NCBI GenBank assembly: GCA_016195565.1
Contig: JACPZK010000017.1
Coordinates: 62,001 to 126,000, forward strand
Source of the DNA: Nitrospirota bacterium
GTDB taxonomy: Bacteria > Nitrospirota > Thermodesulfovibrionia > Thermodesulfovibrionales > UBA1546
DNA: 64,000 nt
Direction: 5' to 3'
Part shown: one piece after another, positions 44,917 through 53,163 of the stretch
How positions within the stretch are numbered: the stretch's first letter is position 1
Layout of the letters: each line of letters opens with the position of its first letter
Program-made: the position numbers and the translations under genes
Notes under the pieces: generated by a model
Databases searched by the model: none
What the model was told of the DNA's origin: nothing
What the model saw: the letters and a program-made list of their open reading frames with translations, nothing else

Positions 44917-45154
44917 GTTGTTATTATCCCTCCCTCAAGAAATTAGGCCATGTCCCTTTGAGTTGTTGAAGTAGGAAGCGGCCCCGGTTAAACTTAAATA
45001 ACCAAATCATGAGACTTCTCTGATTCACAGCAAAATTTCCCCTCAATATTAAAAGCTTTCAGCAATAATTGCAATAGAGGAAGGGGTCGGCTTACAACTA
45101 TCAGCCATAAACAGCAAAAATGGGGCTCAGGCCTTGAAGTGCGAAAGTGAATTT

Positions 45155-45188
45155 TAAAAAGCCTCCGGAAATTCCGGAGGCTTTTTAA
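45155..45188 (-). terminator. Rho-independent terminator of the formate operon
   Basis: AAAAAGCCTCCGGAA and ATTCCGGAGGCTTTTT form a near-perfect hairpin with A and T runs on both sides. It lies 18 nt downstream of fhs on the minus strand, and being symmetric could stop transcription both ways. Confidence 0.92.
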
Positions 45189-45205
45189 GTTTAATTTTTA
45201 ATCTC

Positions 45206-46969
45206 TTAGAACAATCCGCTGACCTTTCCGGTGTTCACATCCACATCAATCCTTCTGTATGCAGGGTCGGAACTTGTGCCGGGCATGAGGCTGATAGTGC
45301 CTGCGCAGGGGCAGAGGAATTTGGCGCCGGAGTAAATCAATATATCTCTGATGGGCAGCGTCCACCCTTTAGGAACTCCCTTGAGGGCAGGGTCGTGTGT
45401 AAGGCTCAAGTGGGTCTTGACCATCATGGTGGCGAAGTCCGCGTACTTGGGATCGTCTTCCAGCATCTTCGCCTTGGCTTCAGCTTCAGGCAGCCATGAG
45501 ACGCCGTCAGCGCCGTATACTTCTTTGGCGATGGTTGCTACGCGGTCGCGCAGCTTCATTTCTATAGGATACAGATATTTGAAGTCATTTTTTTGGTTGC
45601 AGGCGTCAATGACCGCATCGGCAAGTTCCAAAGCTCCCTCACCGCCCTTTAGCCAATGCTGGGATTCAGCGCAGCGGGCACCTGCTGCTTCAGCGGCTTT
45701 TTTGACAACAGCCACTTCAGCATTCGTGTCAGTATAAAAACGGTTGACGCAGACCACAGGGTTTATGCCGGACTTGCGGATAACATTAATCATGTGTATC
45801 ATGTTGGCGCAGCCTTTTTCTACCAGCGCTATATTTTCCTTTGTGTATTCTTCAGGCAGGGGCTTGCCGGCCACTACCTTGGGACCGCCGCCGTGCATCT
45901 TCAGGGCGCGGACCGTAGTGGTAAGCACGGATACGTGGGGTTTCAGCCCGCTGAAGCGGCACTTGACGTTCCAGAATTTTTCAAAACCGATGTCTGCCGC
46001 AAAACCGGATTCGGTCACATGGTAGTCGAACAATTTCAGTCCGACCCTGTCTGCTATGATTGAGGACTGGCCTACGGCAATGTTGGCAAAAGGCCCGGCA
46101 TGTACAAAGCAGGGGTTGTATTCAGCCGTGCACATGAGGGTTGGATTGATTGTATTGCGCATGAAGGCTGCCATGGCATTGCCGACTTCAAGATCGCCTG
46201 TGGTAACAGGTTTGCCGCTCTTATCAAAAGCAACTGTGATATTGTTCAGGCGCTGTTTCAGGTCAGCGAGGTCATTGGCTACTGAAAGAATTGCCATGCA
46301 CTCTGAGCCTACTGCGATACCGAACTTTGACTGCATCATAAAACCGTCCTGCCTGCCGCCGAGGCCGATGATTATATTGCGGAGGCTCTGGGCGCAAAAG
46401 TCCATTATCCATCCCATCTCCACGCGGGTAGGGTCTATGCCGAGCCGCCTCATCCTGGTGAGACGCTTCAACTGCTCATCGTTATAATTACGCTCGTGCT
46501 GCATACGGGATGTCATTGCTACCATGGCCAGGTTGTGGGCGTTCATGATGTCGTTGATGTCACCTGTGAGTCCCAATGAAAACTCGGTCATGGGAATCAG
46601 CAAAGAGTTGCCGCCGCCGGCAGCAGTGCCTTTTACGTTCATTGTGGGGCCGCCGGAAGGCTGACGCAGCGCTCCTCCAACGTTCACGCCGCGCTTGCCA
46701 AGTCCCTCCATCAAGCCGCACGATGTTGTGCTTTTGCCTTCGCCCAGAGGGGTCGGCGTGATGGCCGTTACCTCGATGTACTTGCCATCGGGCTTGTCTT
46801 TGAGACGATTGATGACCTTAAGAAAGTCAATTTTGGAGAGGCGTCCCATGGGGAGCATCTCGTCTTTTTGCAGACCGAGTTTCTCACGCCACTCTTCAGG
46901 TGAGGGCATATTTTTTTCAGCTTCTTCTGAAATCTGCCAGTCAGCTAACTTCGTTGCATCAAAGGCCAT
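45206..46969 (-). CDS. fhs: Formate-tetrahydrofolate ligase
   Basis: Fhs makes 10-formyl-THF from formate, ATP and THF, the second step of the methyl branch of the Wood-Ljungdahl pathway and an entry point of formate into C1 metabolism. The 587-residue protein has the ATP-binding [11 protein letters not shown] loop, [16 protein letters not shown] and [18 protein letters not shown] 46969 (MAFDATK) has AAGGAGG 9 nt upstream; the TTG at 46975 is not supported. It is the last gene of the formate dehydrogenase operon, so formate made or used by FDH is linked directly to folate. Confidence 0.97.
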   Translation of the reverse strand: MAFDATKLADWQISEEAEKNMPSPEEWREKLGLQKDEMLPMGRLSKIDFLKVINRLKDKPDGKYIEVTAITPTPLGEGKSTTSCGLMEGLGKRGVNVGGALRQPSGGPTMNVKGTAAGGGNSLLIPMTEFSLGLTGDINDIMNAHNLAMVAMTSRMQHERNYNDEQLKRLTRMRRLGIDPTRVEMGWIMDFCAQSLRNIIIGLGGRQDGFMMQSKFGIAVGSECMAILSVANDLADLKQRLNNITVAFDKSGKPVTTGDLEVGNAMAAFMRNTINPTLMCTAEYNPCFVHAGPFANIAVGQSSIIADRVGLKLFDYHVTESGFAADIGFEKFWNVKCRFSGLKPHVSVLTTTVRALKMHGGGPKVVAGKPLPEEYTKENIALVEKGCANMIHMINVIRKSGINPVVCVNRFYTDTNAEVAVVKKAAEAAGARCAESQHWLKGGEGALELADAVIDACNQKNDFKYLYPIEMKLRDRVATIAKEVYGADGVSWLPEAEAKAKMLEDDPKYADFATMMVKTHLSLTHDPALKGVPKGWTLPIRDILIYSGAKFLCPCAGTISLMPGTSSDPAYRRIDVDVNTGKVSGLF

Positions 46970-46987
46970 TTTCAAAATCCTCCTTAT

Positions 46988-47443
46988 TTAGTAATTTATC
47001 AATGCATTTAAGAATTTCTCGTTCATGCGCCTGAGGTTTTTGCTCAGGACCAATACAAGTTTCTTAAGTATCTGGGAAGCCAGAACAACATCTTCTTTTT
47101 CCAGTTTCTCGAATTCATCTTTGGGAAGCTTTAACAGTTCTGCGCTTTCAATGGCAATTGCATTAGCTTCATGCCGGCGATGCTCAATAATCGAAAGCTC
47201 TCCAAAAAAATGTCCCGGAGTCAGAACCGCAAGTGTCTGTTTCCAGCCGTCAGGCGTTACCTTGTTTATCTCAATCTTCCCTGAACGAATCATATAAATG
47301 CCTTTTGTGTCCTCGCCTTCCTTAAAAAGAAACTCTCCTTTTTTTAATGAGACTTCTTTTATGACTTTTGTTAACTTTTCAAGTTCGGCAGTGCCAATGT
47401 CTTCAAATAGAATCTGTTTTTTAAGTTCGCTGATGCTTGTCAT
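46988..47443 (-). CDS. Cyclic-nucleotide-binding domain protein without DNA-binding domain
   Basis: The 151-residue protein is a single CNB domain: KKGEFLFKEGEDTKGIYMI, SGKIEINK, and the phosphate-binding-cassette-like HFFGELSIIEHRRHEANAIA. A C-terminal helix replaces the helix-turn-helix of Crp/Fnr. The ERR-type Arg of the cassette reads HRRHEA, so ligand binding is uncertain. It lies between fdhA (13 nt) and fhs (18 nt) in the operon, which suggests a regulatory role at protein level in formate metabolism, as inference. Confidence 0.85.
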   Translation of the reverse strand: MTSISELKKQILFEDIGTAELEKLTKVIKEVSLKKGEFLFKEGEDTKGIYMIRSGKIEINKVTPDGWKQTLAVLTPGHFFGELSIIEHRRHEANAIAIESAELLKLPKDEFEKLEKEDVVLASQILKKLVLVLSKNLRRMNEKFLNALINY

Positions 47444-47456
47444 AATCTCTCCTTTC

Positions 47457-50204
47457 TTATTTCTCTATCTTTACCGCACACACCTTGAGTTCAGGTGTTT
47501 TTGAGTGGGGGTCAAGAGCGTCTGAGGTTATTACGTTTACAGCGGCTTTGCTGTAATGCATCGGGATAAAAAGAACGCCGTTTGATACCATGTCCGTTAT
47601 CCGCGCCTTTATCTCAATCTGCCCTCTCCTTGATCTGACCTTGATTTTTTCACCATTCTTTATTCCGGCTTTTTTCGCATCTTCCGTGTTTATCTCAACA
47701 TAAGGTTCGCCTGCGTGCTTTTCAATAGGCGCAACTCTCATCGTCATTGTAGCGCTGTGATACTGAAAAAGGTTTCTGCCTGTCGTGAGTATAAATGGAT
47801 AATCGCTGTCTGCAAGCTCTGCAGACGGAAGATATTTTACCGGAGTAAATGATACTTTGCCTCTCGGAAACCCTGCCTTGTACAGATATTCTGTGCCGGG
47901 ATGGTCTTTTGTAGGACAGGGCCAGTGGATGCCATGGGTGCGTATCCTGCTGTAGGATATGCCTGAAAGAGCGGGCCATAAACTGCCGAGTTCTTCAGAT
48001 ATCTCTTCAACAGAAGAGTATTTCATGGGGTATCCTATCCTGTTGGATAATTCAGCTATTATCCATGAGTCCTCTTTTGCGTCTCCCGGCGGCTCTACCG
48101 CTTTTCTTACAAGCTGGACTTTTCTTTCTGTATTTATGAAAGTGCCGTTCTTTTCAGCAAAGCAGGTAGCAGGCAGGACTACATCTGCGAGAGCCGCTGT
48201 CTCTGTAAGGAATATGTCCTGAACCACCATGAACTCAAGATTTTCCAGCGCTTCTTTCGTATGATTTGCATTTGCGTCTGTAATTATTGGATTTTCTCCC
48301 ATTATGTAAAGCGCCTTGAGTTTTCCTTTGAAGGCTGATTCTACCATCTCTGTTGATTTCAGCCCCTCTTTATCGGAAAGCCGGACTTTCCATGCATCCT
48401 CAAATTTTTTCTTGACCATGGGCATGTCAACCCTCTGATAGCCGGGATATACATTAGGAAGGCAGCCCGCATCACAAGCGCCCTGAACGTTGTTCTGTCC
48501 TCTGAGAGGATTTATTCCCGTATGCTCTCTTCCGATATTGCCTGTAAGAATGGCAAGATTGGCTATTGCATTTACATTGTCTGTACCGTGAGTGTGCTGG
48601 GTAATCCCCAAGGTGTAGAATATTCCCGCCTTTCTTGAGCCCCCATAAAGCTTTGCAGCCTTAATTATATTTTCCGCAGGCACGCCTGTAATCTGTGAGA
48701 CTGCCTCTGGTGGGAACTTCTCCAATGACTTTGTCCATTCATCAAAGAACTCGGTTCTTTCCTCTATGAATTTTTTGTCGTGAAGCCCTTCCTTTAATAT
48801 CACATGGGCAATGCCATTAATCAGGGCAACATCTGTCCCCGGTTTCAGGTTCATGAAAACTTCTGAAAATCTTGCCATAGGCACTTTCCGCGGGTCGGCT
48901 ACGATTATCTTTGCGCCCTTTCTGAATGCCTTTATCATCCTGTTTGCGATAACAGGATGGGTCTCTTTCGTGTTGGAGCCGATTACAAAGAGAACCTCCA
49001 TCCCCTCAATCTCTCTTATGGAATTGGTCATTGCTCCTGAGCCGAATATTGTAGCCAGACTGGCTACAGTTGCAGCGTGTCAGAGACGGGCGCAGTGGTC
49101 CACATTATTGGTCCCTACTACTGCCCTCATAAATTTCTGGAACAGATAGTTTTCTTCTGTAGTGCATTTTGCAGAAGAAAGTCCTGCTATTGAATCAGCG
49201 CCGTGCTTTTCCTTTATCTCCCTGAGTCTTGAGGCTATGTAATTGAGAGCCTCATCCCACGATGCTTCTCTAAAGAGTTCGAAGCCTACCCCCCCACGCC
49301 CCCCCTTACTAAGGGGGGGATTAAGGGGGGGTGTCTGAACGCTGAACGCTGAATGCTCTTTTGGCTTTATTCTAATAAGAGGTCTCGTGAGCCTGTCGGG
49401 GCTGTTGATAAACGAATAGCCGAACCTGCCTTTAACGCACAGCCATCCCTCGTTCCACTTGTCTTCCTTTGAAGTCACTCTTATAACTTTATTCTGCCTT
49501 ACGTGAAGGGTGAGGTTGCACCCTGTTCCGCAGTATGAGCAGGTAGTGTCAATTTCTTTTATGTCTTTCTGTCTGCCGCGGAGTTGCCGCATTTTCCCTG
49601 TTAAAGCGCCTGTCGGGCATACAGCCACACACTGTCCGCAGAATTCACAGTCAAGGTCTTTTTCAAATGTCGGGCATATCTTGGATTTAAAACCGCGGTA
49701 TGCAAAATCTATAGCGCCCACGCCCTGTATCTCATCGCAGGCCTTTACGCATCTGCCGCAGAGGATGCATTTCTCCATATCCCTTTCAATAAAAGGATTG
49801 CCGTCCCTTTTTTCGTATATCCTTCTTTCCCCTCCGAACCTGTTTTCCCTTATGCCATAGAAATATGCGAGTTCCTGAAGGGTGCAGTCTCCTGCCTTTT
49901 CGCATACCATACAGTCATTCGGATGGTCTGAGAGAATAAGTTCAAGCACTGTTTTTCTTAAGCCCTCAAGGGCTGGAGTTGAAGTTGTCACTTCCATTCC
50001 CTCTGAAACAGGCGTTGTACATGATGTGAGCGGCCTCGGAACACCCTTTACTTCAACAATACAGAGCCTGCAGCCTCCGAATGGTGTAAGTTTCGGATGA
50101 TAACAGAGCGTAGGTATTTCTATATTCAGCATACGCGCTGCGTCAAGCACAGTTGTGCCTTCCGCAACCTCTATTGCTTTGCCGTTAATATTCAGTTTAA
50201 TCAT
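47457..50204 (-). CDS. fdhA: Selenocysteine-containing formate dehydrogenase, catalytic subunit
   Basis: The 915-residue protein has a [2Fe-2S] domain (PTLCYHP, GGCRLCIVEV), a His-Cys [4Fe-4S] segment (NDCMVCEKAGDC), two ferredoxin clusters (CILCGRCVKAC, CEFCGQCVAVC), then the molybdopterin domains starting at CSYCGTGCNL. The codon at 49080-49082 is TGA in the active-site position after DHCARL, where formate dehydrogenases carry Sec or Cys, followed by HAATVASLATIFGSGAMTN. The frame then runs open to 47457. A SECIS hairpin lies at the right distance. A repeat-derived insert lies at residues 281-306. ATG 50204 (MIKLNING) is chosen; the longer frame overlaps the upstream gene. Confidence 0.95.
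49050..49068 (-). promoter_or_regulatory. Bacterial SECIS hairpin in fdhA
   Basis: TGTAGCCA and TGGCTACA pair around the loop GTC, 11 nt after the TGA codon on the mRNA. The loop GU lies at positions 20-21 after the codon, the same place as the GU of the Escherichia coli fdhF SECIS, which binds SelB. Confidence 0.85.
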
Positions 50205-50238
50205 TGCTTTGATACTCTGACCCTCTGACACTTTGAAT

Positions 50239-52017
50239 CTACTCCTTCCCCACTGCCTTGAATTTACATACATCAAAACAGGCCCCGCATTTAATGCACA
50301 TTGCAGAGTCTATCTTGTGCAGTTTCTTTTTCTCCCCTGTTATTGCCTTTGCAGGACATGCCCTTAAGCACGCTCCGCATCCTTTACAGAATTCCTCAAG
50401 AATATAGTAAGTCAGCAGTTCTTTGCAGACTGCCGCCGGGCACTTTCCATTTAAATGCGCTTCGTATTCATCTCTGAAATATTTTATAGTGCTTAAGATA
50501 GGGTTTGGCGCTGTCTGGCCAAGACCGCAGAGTGATGCGGCCTTAATATCAGCGCTGAGTTTCCCGAGGAGTTCTATGTCTCCTTCTTTCCCTTTGCCTT
50601 TTGTTATTCTGTCGAGAATTTCAAGAAGTCTTTTAGTTCCTATCCTGCACGGCACGCATTTCCCGCATGACTCCATCTGCGTGAACTGGAGAAAGTACTG
50701 CGCCATGTTAACCATGCAGTTATCTTCATCGAGCACTACCATTCCGCCTGAGCCTACTATAGAACCTACTTTTGCAAGCGACTCAAAATCAACAGGGGTA
50801 TCAAGCATTTCCGCAGGAATACATCCGCCTGAAGGCCCTCCTGTCTGGATTGCCTTAAGCGCCCTGTCGCCTTCAATGCCTCCGCCTATGTCGTAGATTA
50901 TTTCCCGAAGCGGAATTCCCATAGGCACTTCTATGAGCCCTGAGTTCTTGATCTTTCCAGTAAGGGCAAATACCTTTGTGCCTTTTGATTTCTCTGTGCC
51001 GAAGGAAGAAAACCACTCCGCGCCGTTCCTTATGATATATGGAATATTTGCAAGGGTTTCGACATTATTTATCACTGTTGGTTTTCCCCATAATCCGCTG
51101 TAGACAGGGAAGGGCGGTTTTGCCCTCGGCATTCCTCTCTGCCCCTCAATGGAGGCGATTAAAGCCGTCTCTTCGCCGCAGACAAAGGCCCCGGCGCCGA
51201 GTTTTACCTTTATATCAAAGCTGAATTTTGTGCCGAGGATATCTTTTCCGAGAAACCCTCTTGTCCTCGCATCAGAGAGAGCTTTTCTCAGCCTTTCAAC
51301 AGCAAGCGGATACTCAGCCCTTATGTAAACATAGCCCTTATCAGCGCCGATGGAATAAGCGCCTATTATCATTCCCTCGATTACAGCATGGGGATTGCCC
51401 TCGATAACAGACCTGTCCATAAATGCGCCGGGATCGCCTTCATCTGCGTTGCAAATCATGTATTTTTGCCTGGAGGCCTGTTTCATTGCCGCTTCCCATT
51501 TAACTCCCGTAGGAAACCCTGCTCCGCCTCTGCCTCTGAGGCCTGAAGCCTTGATAATTCCGATTACATCCTCGGGGGCAGATGAGGTAAGAACCTTTCT
51601 TGCCGCCTCATAGCCCTTGCCTGCAATATAGGCATCTATGTCCTCGGGATCTATAGAGCCGCAGTCCGAAAGAACAACCTTAAGCTGTTTTTTATGGAAG
51701 TTATGATAGTCATCTCCCACAACCCAATCGGTTACAGGATTGTTTTCGATGATGTGCTCTTTTACTATTCTTGATATCATCTCAGGCTTTACATACTGGT
51801 ATGTTGTTTTTTGTCCTTTTACTATCACATCCACCAGAACGTCTTTAGCGCACAGGCCGCGGCATCCCACCTTATGCGTCAAGCAGTTTTTCGCTACCGT
51901 CGCCTCAATGCCGGATGCGTCAAGTTCTGTCCTGAAGGCATCCATAACTTCAGAGCCGCCGGCTGCTATTCCGCCCGTGCCCATACATACTTTTATAACA
52001 ATGTTAGTCGGCTTCAC
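50239..52017 (-). CDS. NuoF/HndC-like NAD(P)H-binding flavoprotein subunit of formate dehydrogenase
   Basis: The 592-residue protein has an N-terminal thioredoxin-like [2Fe-2S] domain (KVCMGTGG, CRGLCAKDV), an FMN/NADH domain (GLRGRGGAGFPTGVKWE, FVCGEETALIASIEGQRG), an SLBB domain, a [4Fe-4S] domain (ESCGKCVPCRIGTKR) and C-terminal ferredoxin clusters (CKGCGACLRACP, CIKCGACFDVC). Such subunits pass electrons between NAD(P)H, ferredoxin and the catalytic subunit. GTG 52017 has AAGGG 8 nt upstream and overlaps the preceding gene by 14 nt; ATG 52077 would overlap by 74 nt. Confidence 0.92.
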   Translation of the reverse strand: MKPTNIVIKVCMGTGGIAAGGSEVMDAFRTELDASGIEATVAKNCLTHKVGCRGLCAKDVLVDVIVKGQKTTYQYVKPEMISRIVKEHIIENNPVTDWVVGDDYHNFHKKQLKVVLSDCGSIDPEDIDAYIAGKGYEAARKVLTSSAPEDVIGIIKASGLRGRGGAGFPTGVKWEAAMKQASRQKYMICNADEGDPGAFMDRSVIEGNPHAVIEGMIIGAYSIGADKGYVYIRAEYPLAVERLRKALSDARTRGFLGKDILGTKFSFDIKVKLGAGAFVCGEETALIASIEGQRGMPRAKPPFPVYSGLWGKPTVINNVETLANIPYIIRNGAEWFSSFGTEKSKGTKVFALTGKIKNSGLIEVPMGIPLREIIYDIGGGIEGDRALKAIQTGGPSGGCIPAEMLDTPVDFESLAKVGSIVGSGGMVVLDEDNCMVNMAQYFLQFTQMESCGKCVPCRIGTKRLLEILDRITKGKGKEGDIELLGKLSADIKAASLCGLGQTAPNPILSTIKYFRDEYEAHLNGKCPAAVCKELLTYYILEEFCKGCGACLRACPAKAITGEKKKLHKIDSAMCIKCGACFDVCKFKAVGKE

Positions 52018-52477
52018 TGTTTGCACCCTTGATAGAACGTATTTCTTTAATGAGTTTATCAGCTGCTGCCTTCCCATGGACCTTTTTATTGATTATGAAG
52101 ACCGGAGCAATGCTGCAGGCGCCAATACAGTTTACTTTTTCGAGCGTGAATTGCATATCCTTTGTTGTTTCCTCACCCTCCGAAATATCAAGCTCCTTTT
52201 TTACTCCGTTTATCAATCTCTCGGAGCCTTTGACATGGCATGCAGTGCCGCAGCAGGCAGTGATAATATTTTTCCCCCGCGGTTTCAGGTGAAACTGCGC
52301 ATAGAATGTGGCTATTCCGTAGAAGCTGCTGGGATTGACGTCCAGCCTTGATGCAAACCAGTTGACAGCTTCCTCAGAGATATATCCAAAGGCATTCTCA
52401 ATATCCTGAAGAATAGATATGAGATTGCCCTCATTTTCTCTGTTTTCTTTCAGAATCTTTTCAAGAGTTTTCTCCAT
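52004..52477 (-). CDS. NuoE/HndA-like [2Fe-2S] subunit
   Basis: The 157-residue thioredoxin-like ferredoxin has ligand motifs CCGTACHVKGSE and CIGACSIAPVF with the spacing of NuoE/HndA, and NPSSFYGIATFYAQFHL. It hands electrons within the NuoEF-type module to the formate dehydrogenase. It is the first gene of the operon. AAAGGAA lies 9 nt before the ATG. Confidence 0.94.
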   Translation of the reverse strand: MEKTLEKILKENRENEGNLISILQDIENAFGYISEEAVNWFASRLDVNPSSFYGIATFYAQFHLKPRGKNIITACCGTACHVKGSERLINGVKKELDISEGEETTKDMQFTLEKVNCIGACSIAPVFIINKKVHGKAAADKLIKEIRSIKGANSEAD

Positions 52478-52507
52478 GCCAAAAATTCCTTTCAGATGTG
52501 GACTTTA

Positions 52508-52537
52508 AAATTAGCACAGCAAAGGAAAGGCTGTCAA
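52508..52537 (-). promoter_or_regulatory. Candidate promoter of the formate operon
   Basis: On the minus strand, TTGACA (52532-52537), an 18-bp spacer and TAATTT (52508-52513). The -35 box is perfect; the -10 box is weak. It lies about 30 bp before the first gene. Confidence 0.4.
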
Positions 52538-52659
52538 TGCAGAAATAGAAATGAATCAATAAGTCTTGGTTATGGGAATGCTGTGCTCTCCATGCAAGAA
52601 TACTTAAAGTTTTTCATTTGACACTCAGTCAGAAGGATACAATTTTACCCAGCCTGAAG

Positions 52660-52689
52660 TTGACAATGAAATCAAAATAATTGTATTCT
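52660..52689 (+). promoter_or_regulatory. Sigma-70-type promoter of tRNA-Lys/tRNA-Glu
   Basis: A perfect TTGACA (52660-52665), an 18-bp spacer and TATTCT (52684-52689) lie 17 bp before tRNA-Lys. Confidence 0.65.
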
Positions 52690-52706
52690 ACAAATCTATT
52701 TTTCGC

Positions 52707-52782
52707 GGGCCGCTAGCTCAGTTGGTAGAGCAACGCCCTTTTAAGGCGTGGGTCGAAGGTTCGAATCCTTCGCGGCTCACCA
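52707..52782 (+). tRNA. tRNA-Lys (anticodon TTT)
   Basis: The 76-nt cloverleaf has acceptor stem GGGCCGC/GCGGCTC, D arm GCTCAGTTGGTAGAGC, anticodon stem ACGCC/GGCGT with loop CTTTTAA (anticodon TTT), T arm GAAGGTTCGAATCCTTC, discriminator A and encoded CCA. Confidence 0.96.
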
Positions 52783-52785
52783 TGT

Positions 52786-52863
52786 GTCCCCATCGTCTAG
52801 CCCGGCCTAGGACATCGCCCTTTCAAGGCGGTAACACGGGTTCGAATCCCGTTGGGGACGCCA
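52786..52863 (+). tRNA. tRNA-Glu (anticodon TTC)
   Basis: The 78-nt cloverleaf has acceptor stem GTCCCCA/TGGGGAC, anticodon loop CTTTCAA (anticodon TTC), T arm ACGGGTTCGAATCCCGT, discriminator G and encoded CCA. It starts 3 nt after tRNA-Lys, so the two are co-transcribed. Confidence 0.95.
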
Positions 52864-52872
52864 TTGAAAATC

Positions 52873-52899
52873 AAGGGGTTACAGCGAGTACCCCTTTTT
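52873..52899 (+). terminator. Terminator of the tRNA-Lys/tRNA-Glu unit
   Basis: AAGGGGT and ACCCCTT form a 7-bp stem with a 10-nt loop, followed by a short T run, 9 nt after tRNA-Glu. Confidence 0.7.
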
Positions 52900-52953
52900 C
52901 ATTTTCATCTCTACGTGCCGTCATCGGATTGCAGCAAAATTGAAGCAGTCTCC

Positions 52954-53109
52954 TTAATGATTTAGTCTGCTGAGGCTACATATGCACTTCAAAAAAAGAG
53001 TTTCGGATATTTTTGGGCTCAGGAAAGCGGGTTTTTGAAAAATAAAAAAGGCGCCGATACCTGCGGCAGGGATTACGGTAACAATTATTGGAATGATTAG
53101 TTTGTTCAT
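52954..53109 (-). pseudogene. Decayed N-terminal fragment of a third glycoside-hydrolase-like paralogue
   Basis: The 51-codon reading begins MNKLIIPIIVTVIPAAGIGA and FFIFQKPAF, matching the first 30 residues of the two genes at 53164 and 54875, then loses similarity (SPKISETLFLKCICS) and stops before any CGDG motif. The 53 bp before it encode KDKLVFVEEK and a stop, matching the C-terminal end of the gene at 54875 (KDKPMFVEEK). A whole gene body therefore seems to have been lost, leaving a tail and a head of former tandem copies. Confidence 0.7.
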
Positions 53110-53163
53110 ATTATTTCTCTTCAACAAATACAAGCTTGTCTTTGGATGTTTTGGATAAATTTA

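Noticed and set aside
47457-50276. fdhA as a broken gene or two genes
   Set aside because: The frame is the same on both sides of the TGA, the TGA is at the active-site Sec position, and a SECIS hairpin follows at the right distance.
52563-52582. Sigma-54-like GG-N10-GC site on the plus strand before tRNA-Lys
   Set aside because: Only the dinucleotides match; the flanking bases are poor, and a good sigma-70 promoter lies closer to the tRNA.
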